A DNA stretch of 64,000 nt from Streptomyces sp. NBC_01275. Lineage in GTDB: Bacteria; Actinomycetota; Actinomycetes; Streptomycetales; Streptomycetaceae. The stretch spans positions 6,882,001 through 6,946,000 of the forward strand of contig NZ_JAPEOZ010000001.1 in the NCBI RefSeq assembly GCF_026340655.1, written 5' to 3'. The translations under genes and the position numbers were made by a program. Of this stretch, positions 62,602 to 64,000 are shown in pieces. The notes beneath the pieces are model-generated. The model saw only the letters and a program-made list of their open reading frames with translations. It was not told the DNA's origin and did not search any database. The stretch's first letter is position 1; each line of letters opens with the position of its first letter.

Positions 62602-62645
62602 TCGATCTGCGACACTGGTGTGGCCATGCCTAAGCCCGGAGAACT
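62602..62645 (+). repeat. attR: right copy of the 44-bp att repeat
   Basis: Direct repeat of 43990-44033 (42/44). Contains GACACT (62611-62616), a possible -10 about 10 nt before the rlmN ATG, and the 20-bp perfect core that encodes the first RlmN residues. Confidence 0.92.
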
Positions 62646-63732
62646 CACTTTCGTCGCCCCCCGCGGAGCCAAGAAGCCGCCGCGGCACCTCGCCGACCTC
62701 TCGCCCGCCGAGCGGAAGGAGGTCGTGGCGGAGATCGGTGAGAAGCCGTTTCGTGCCAAGCAGTTGTCGCAGCACTACTTCGCGCGCTACGCCCACGACC
62801 CGGCGGAGTGGACCGACATCCCCGCCGGATCGCGCGAGAAGCTGCGCGAGGCGCTGCTGCCGGACCTGATGTCCGTCGTCCGGCATCTGTCGACCGACGA
62901 GGGCACCACCCGCAAGACGCTGTGGCGGCTGTTCGACGGCACGCTCGTGGAGTCGGTGCTCATGCGTTACCCGGACCGGGTGACGATGTGCATCAGCTCG
63001 CAGGCCGGCTGCGGGATGAACTGCCCGTTCTGCGCGACCGGGCAGGCCGGTCTGGACCGGAACCTGTCGACCGCCGAGATCGTGCACCAGATCGTGGACG
63101 GGATGCGGGCGCTGCGCGACGGCGAGGTCCCGGGCGGTCCCGCGCGGCTGTCCAACATCGTCTTCATGGGCATGGGCGAGCCCCTCGCCAACTACAAGCG
63201 GGTCGTCGGCGCCGTCCGGGCGCTCACCGACCCGGCACCGGACGGGCTCGGGCTGTCGCAGCGGGGCATCACCGTGTCGACGGTCGGGCTGGTGCCCGCC
63301 ATCCACCGGTTCGCCGACGAGGGCTTCAAGTGCCGGCTCGCGATCTCCCTGCACGCCCCTGACGACGAGCTGCGCGACACCCTCGTCCCCGTGAACACGC
63401 GGTGGAAGGTGCGCGAGGTGCTCGACGCCGGCCTCGAGTACGCGGCGAGGTCCGGGCGCCGGCTCTCCATCGAGTACGCGCTGATCCGGGACATCAACGA
63501 CCAGGCGTGGCGTGGCGACCGGCTCGGCCGGCTGCTCAAGGGCAAGCCGGTGCACGTCAACCTGATCCCGCTCAACCCGACCCCGGGCTCGAAGTGGACG
63601 GCCTCCCGGCCCGAGGACGAGAAGGCGTTCGTCCAGGCCATCGCGGCGCACGGGGTGCCGGTCACCGTCCGGGACACCCGAGGCCAGGAGATCGACGGGG
63701 CCTGTGGACAGCTGGCGGCCACCGAGAGGTAA
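62626..63732 (+). CDS. rlmN: Dual-specificity RNA methyltransferase RlmN
   Basis: 368 aa. Radical-SAM motif CX3CX2C in [52 protein letters not shown] and the conserved C-terminal cysteine in [11 protein letters not shown] (methyl carrier) are all present. Adds C2-methyl to A2503 of 23S rRNA and A37 of some tRNAs. The ATG at 62626 is used; a GTG two codons upstream also reads in frame. The start codon lies inside attR, so the complete gene depends on element-supplied sequence for its 5' end and promoter. Confidence 0.95.
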   Translation: MPKPGELTFVAPRGAKKPPRHLADLSPAERKEVVAEIGEKPFRAKQLSQHYFARYAHDPAEWTDIPAGSREKLREALLPDLMSVVRHLSTDEGTTRKTLWRLFDGTLVESVLMRYPDRVTMCISSQAGCGMNCPFCATGQAGLDRNLSTAEIVHQIVDGMRALRDGEVPGGPARLSNIVFMGMGEPLANYKRVVGAVRALTDPAPDGLGLSQRGITVSTVGLVPAIHRFADEGFKCRLAISLHAPDDELRDTLVPVNTRWKVREVLDAGLEYAARSGRRLSIEYALIRDINDQAWRGDRLGRLLKGKPVHVNLIPLNPTPGSKWTASRPEDEKAFVQAIAAHGVPVTVRDTRGQEIDGACGQLAATER

Positions 63733-63771
63733 TCTGGCCAGGTCACATCGTCTTATCACAACTTCAGCATC

Positions 63772-63860
63772 CGACAGGGGAGCGCCACAGCGCTGAGAGT
63801 GCGGCAACCAGGCCGCAGACCCTCTGAACCTCGCCCAGGTCATTCTGGGTAGGGAGTTCG
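63772..63860 (+). promoter_or_regulatory. TPP riboswitch (THI element)
   Basis: Conserved THI-box blocks in order: gacaggggagc, CTGAGAGTGCGG, CAGACCCTCTGAACC, GTAGGGAG. A hairpin (gccctgcccgg at 63881-63891 with ccgggcggggc at 63897-63907) then a T-rich stretch lies before the RBS, as a possible expression platform. Thiamine pyrophosphate would repress the downstream gene. Confidence 0.92.
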
Positions 63861-63943
63861 GTGACTACTCAAGCTGTTGCGCCCTGCCCGGACACTCCGG
63901 GCGGGGCCGCGTCTCTTCCTGGCCACCCCCAGGAGGAAATCAA

Positions 63944-64000
63944 GTGCACACCAAAACGTTCGTGGCCGTGGCCGTCGGCCTCGGGCTGGTCACACTGTCC
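63944..64000 (+). CDS. Start of a secreted or lipoprotein gene, probably a thiamine-transport substrate-binding protein (partial)
   Basis: Only 19 codons are in the window: VHTKTFVAVAVGLGLVTLS, a signal-peptide start with a Lys then a hydrophobic core. AGGAGG lies 7 nt before the GTG. Control by the TPP riboswitch suggests thiamine or HMP import; the product itself cannot be verified from this fragment. Confidence 0.6.
   Translation, partial: MHTKTFVAVAVGLGLVTLS

Larger units (their letters stand above)
43990..62645. mobile_element. Integrated conjugative element (AICE) in the 5' end of rlmN
   Basis: About 18.6 kb between two copies of a 44-bp direct repeat. It contains int and xis, a replication module with its repeat array, an FtsK/TraB-type translocase with a candidate clt, Spd-like membrane genes, a GntR-Nudix regulator and an XRE-TPR regulator: the gene content of pSAM2-type AICEs. 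It separates cdsA and the SRPBCC gene from rlmN, which are adjacent without it (expected from the split rlmN start). Cargo at both ends has visibly lower GC. Confidence 0.93.

Noticed and set aside
44014..62625. Prophage instead of AICE
   Set aside because: No capsid, portal, terminase, tail or lysis genes; the FtsK/TraB translocase and Spd-like genes define a conjugative element.

Overview
The window is high-GC actinobacterial chromosome and almost certainly Streptomyces. The gene order smc, glcP, ftsY, nsdA, amtB-glnK-glnD, ffh, rpsP-khpA-rimM-trmD-rplS, four tandem signal peptidases, yraN-comM-dprA, whiG, rpsB-tsf, pyrH-frr-cdsA, rlmN matches, from memory, the conserved core around SCO5570-SCO5645 of S. 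coelicolor. The sporulation sigma factor WhiG and the differentiation regulator NsdA are Streptomyces hallmarks. Function calls rest on visible motifs and remembered families; no database search was run.

Layout. 1-13150: secreted CAP-domain protein, acylphosphatase, SMC condensin, glucose permease, flavin-dependent oxidoreductase, FtsY, a degenerate Prim-Pol-like protein, NsdA. 13150-17640: ammonium module amtB-glnK-glnD with a recognisable GlnR box. 17640-24010: a one-spacer type I-E CRISPR-like remnant, ffh, a second-type FtsH, a methyltransferase, an archaeal-type prolyl-tRNA synthetase. 24010-36900: SprT-like protein, ribosomal and RNA-modification operon, signal peptidases, Nudix, comM/dprA, whiG. 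36900-43860: TetR regulator, M23 peptidase, rpsB-tsf, pyrH, frr, cdsA, SRPBCC protein. 62626-64000: rlmN body, a TPP riboswitch and the start of a secreted or lipoprotein gene.

44014-62625 is an integrated actinomycete integrative and conjugative element (AICE). It is inserted by a tyrosine recombinase into the 5' end of rlmN and bounded by a 44-bp imperfect direct repeat (42/44) that contains the rlmN start codon. The insertion strands the native rlmN upstream region and first codons on the left; the element supplies a replacement copy on the right. The element carries int and xis, a replication module (DUF3987/YfjI-type protein plus Prim-Pol) beside a 4+4 array of GACAGAAC boxes, an FtsK/TraB-type translocase followed by an array of in-phase 7-bp repeats (candidate clt), DUF2637 and other Spd-like membrane proteins, and a PAPS-reductase-like ATP-pyrophosphatase.

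Control of the element looks like pSAM2 rebuilt. One gene fuses a GntR repressor (KorSA-like) to a Nudix domain (Pif-like). The palindrome CTGGTGCGCACCAG occurs twice at the promoter of an XRE-TPR regulator, and a 12/14 variant lies in front of the fusion gene itself. Lower-GC cargo sits just inside both ends: a protein with a C-terminal membrane hairpin on the left, and a cytoplasmic subtilisin-like protease with a small partner gene on the right. These are the best candidates here for an undescribed system.
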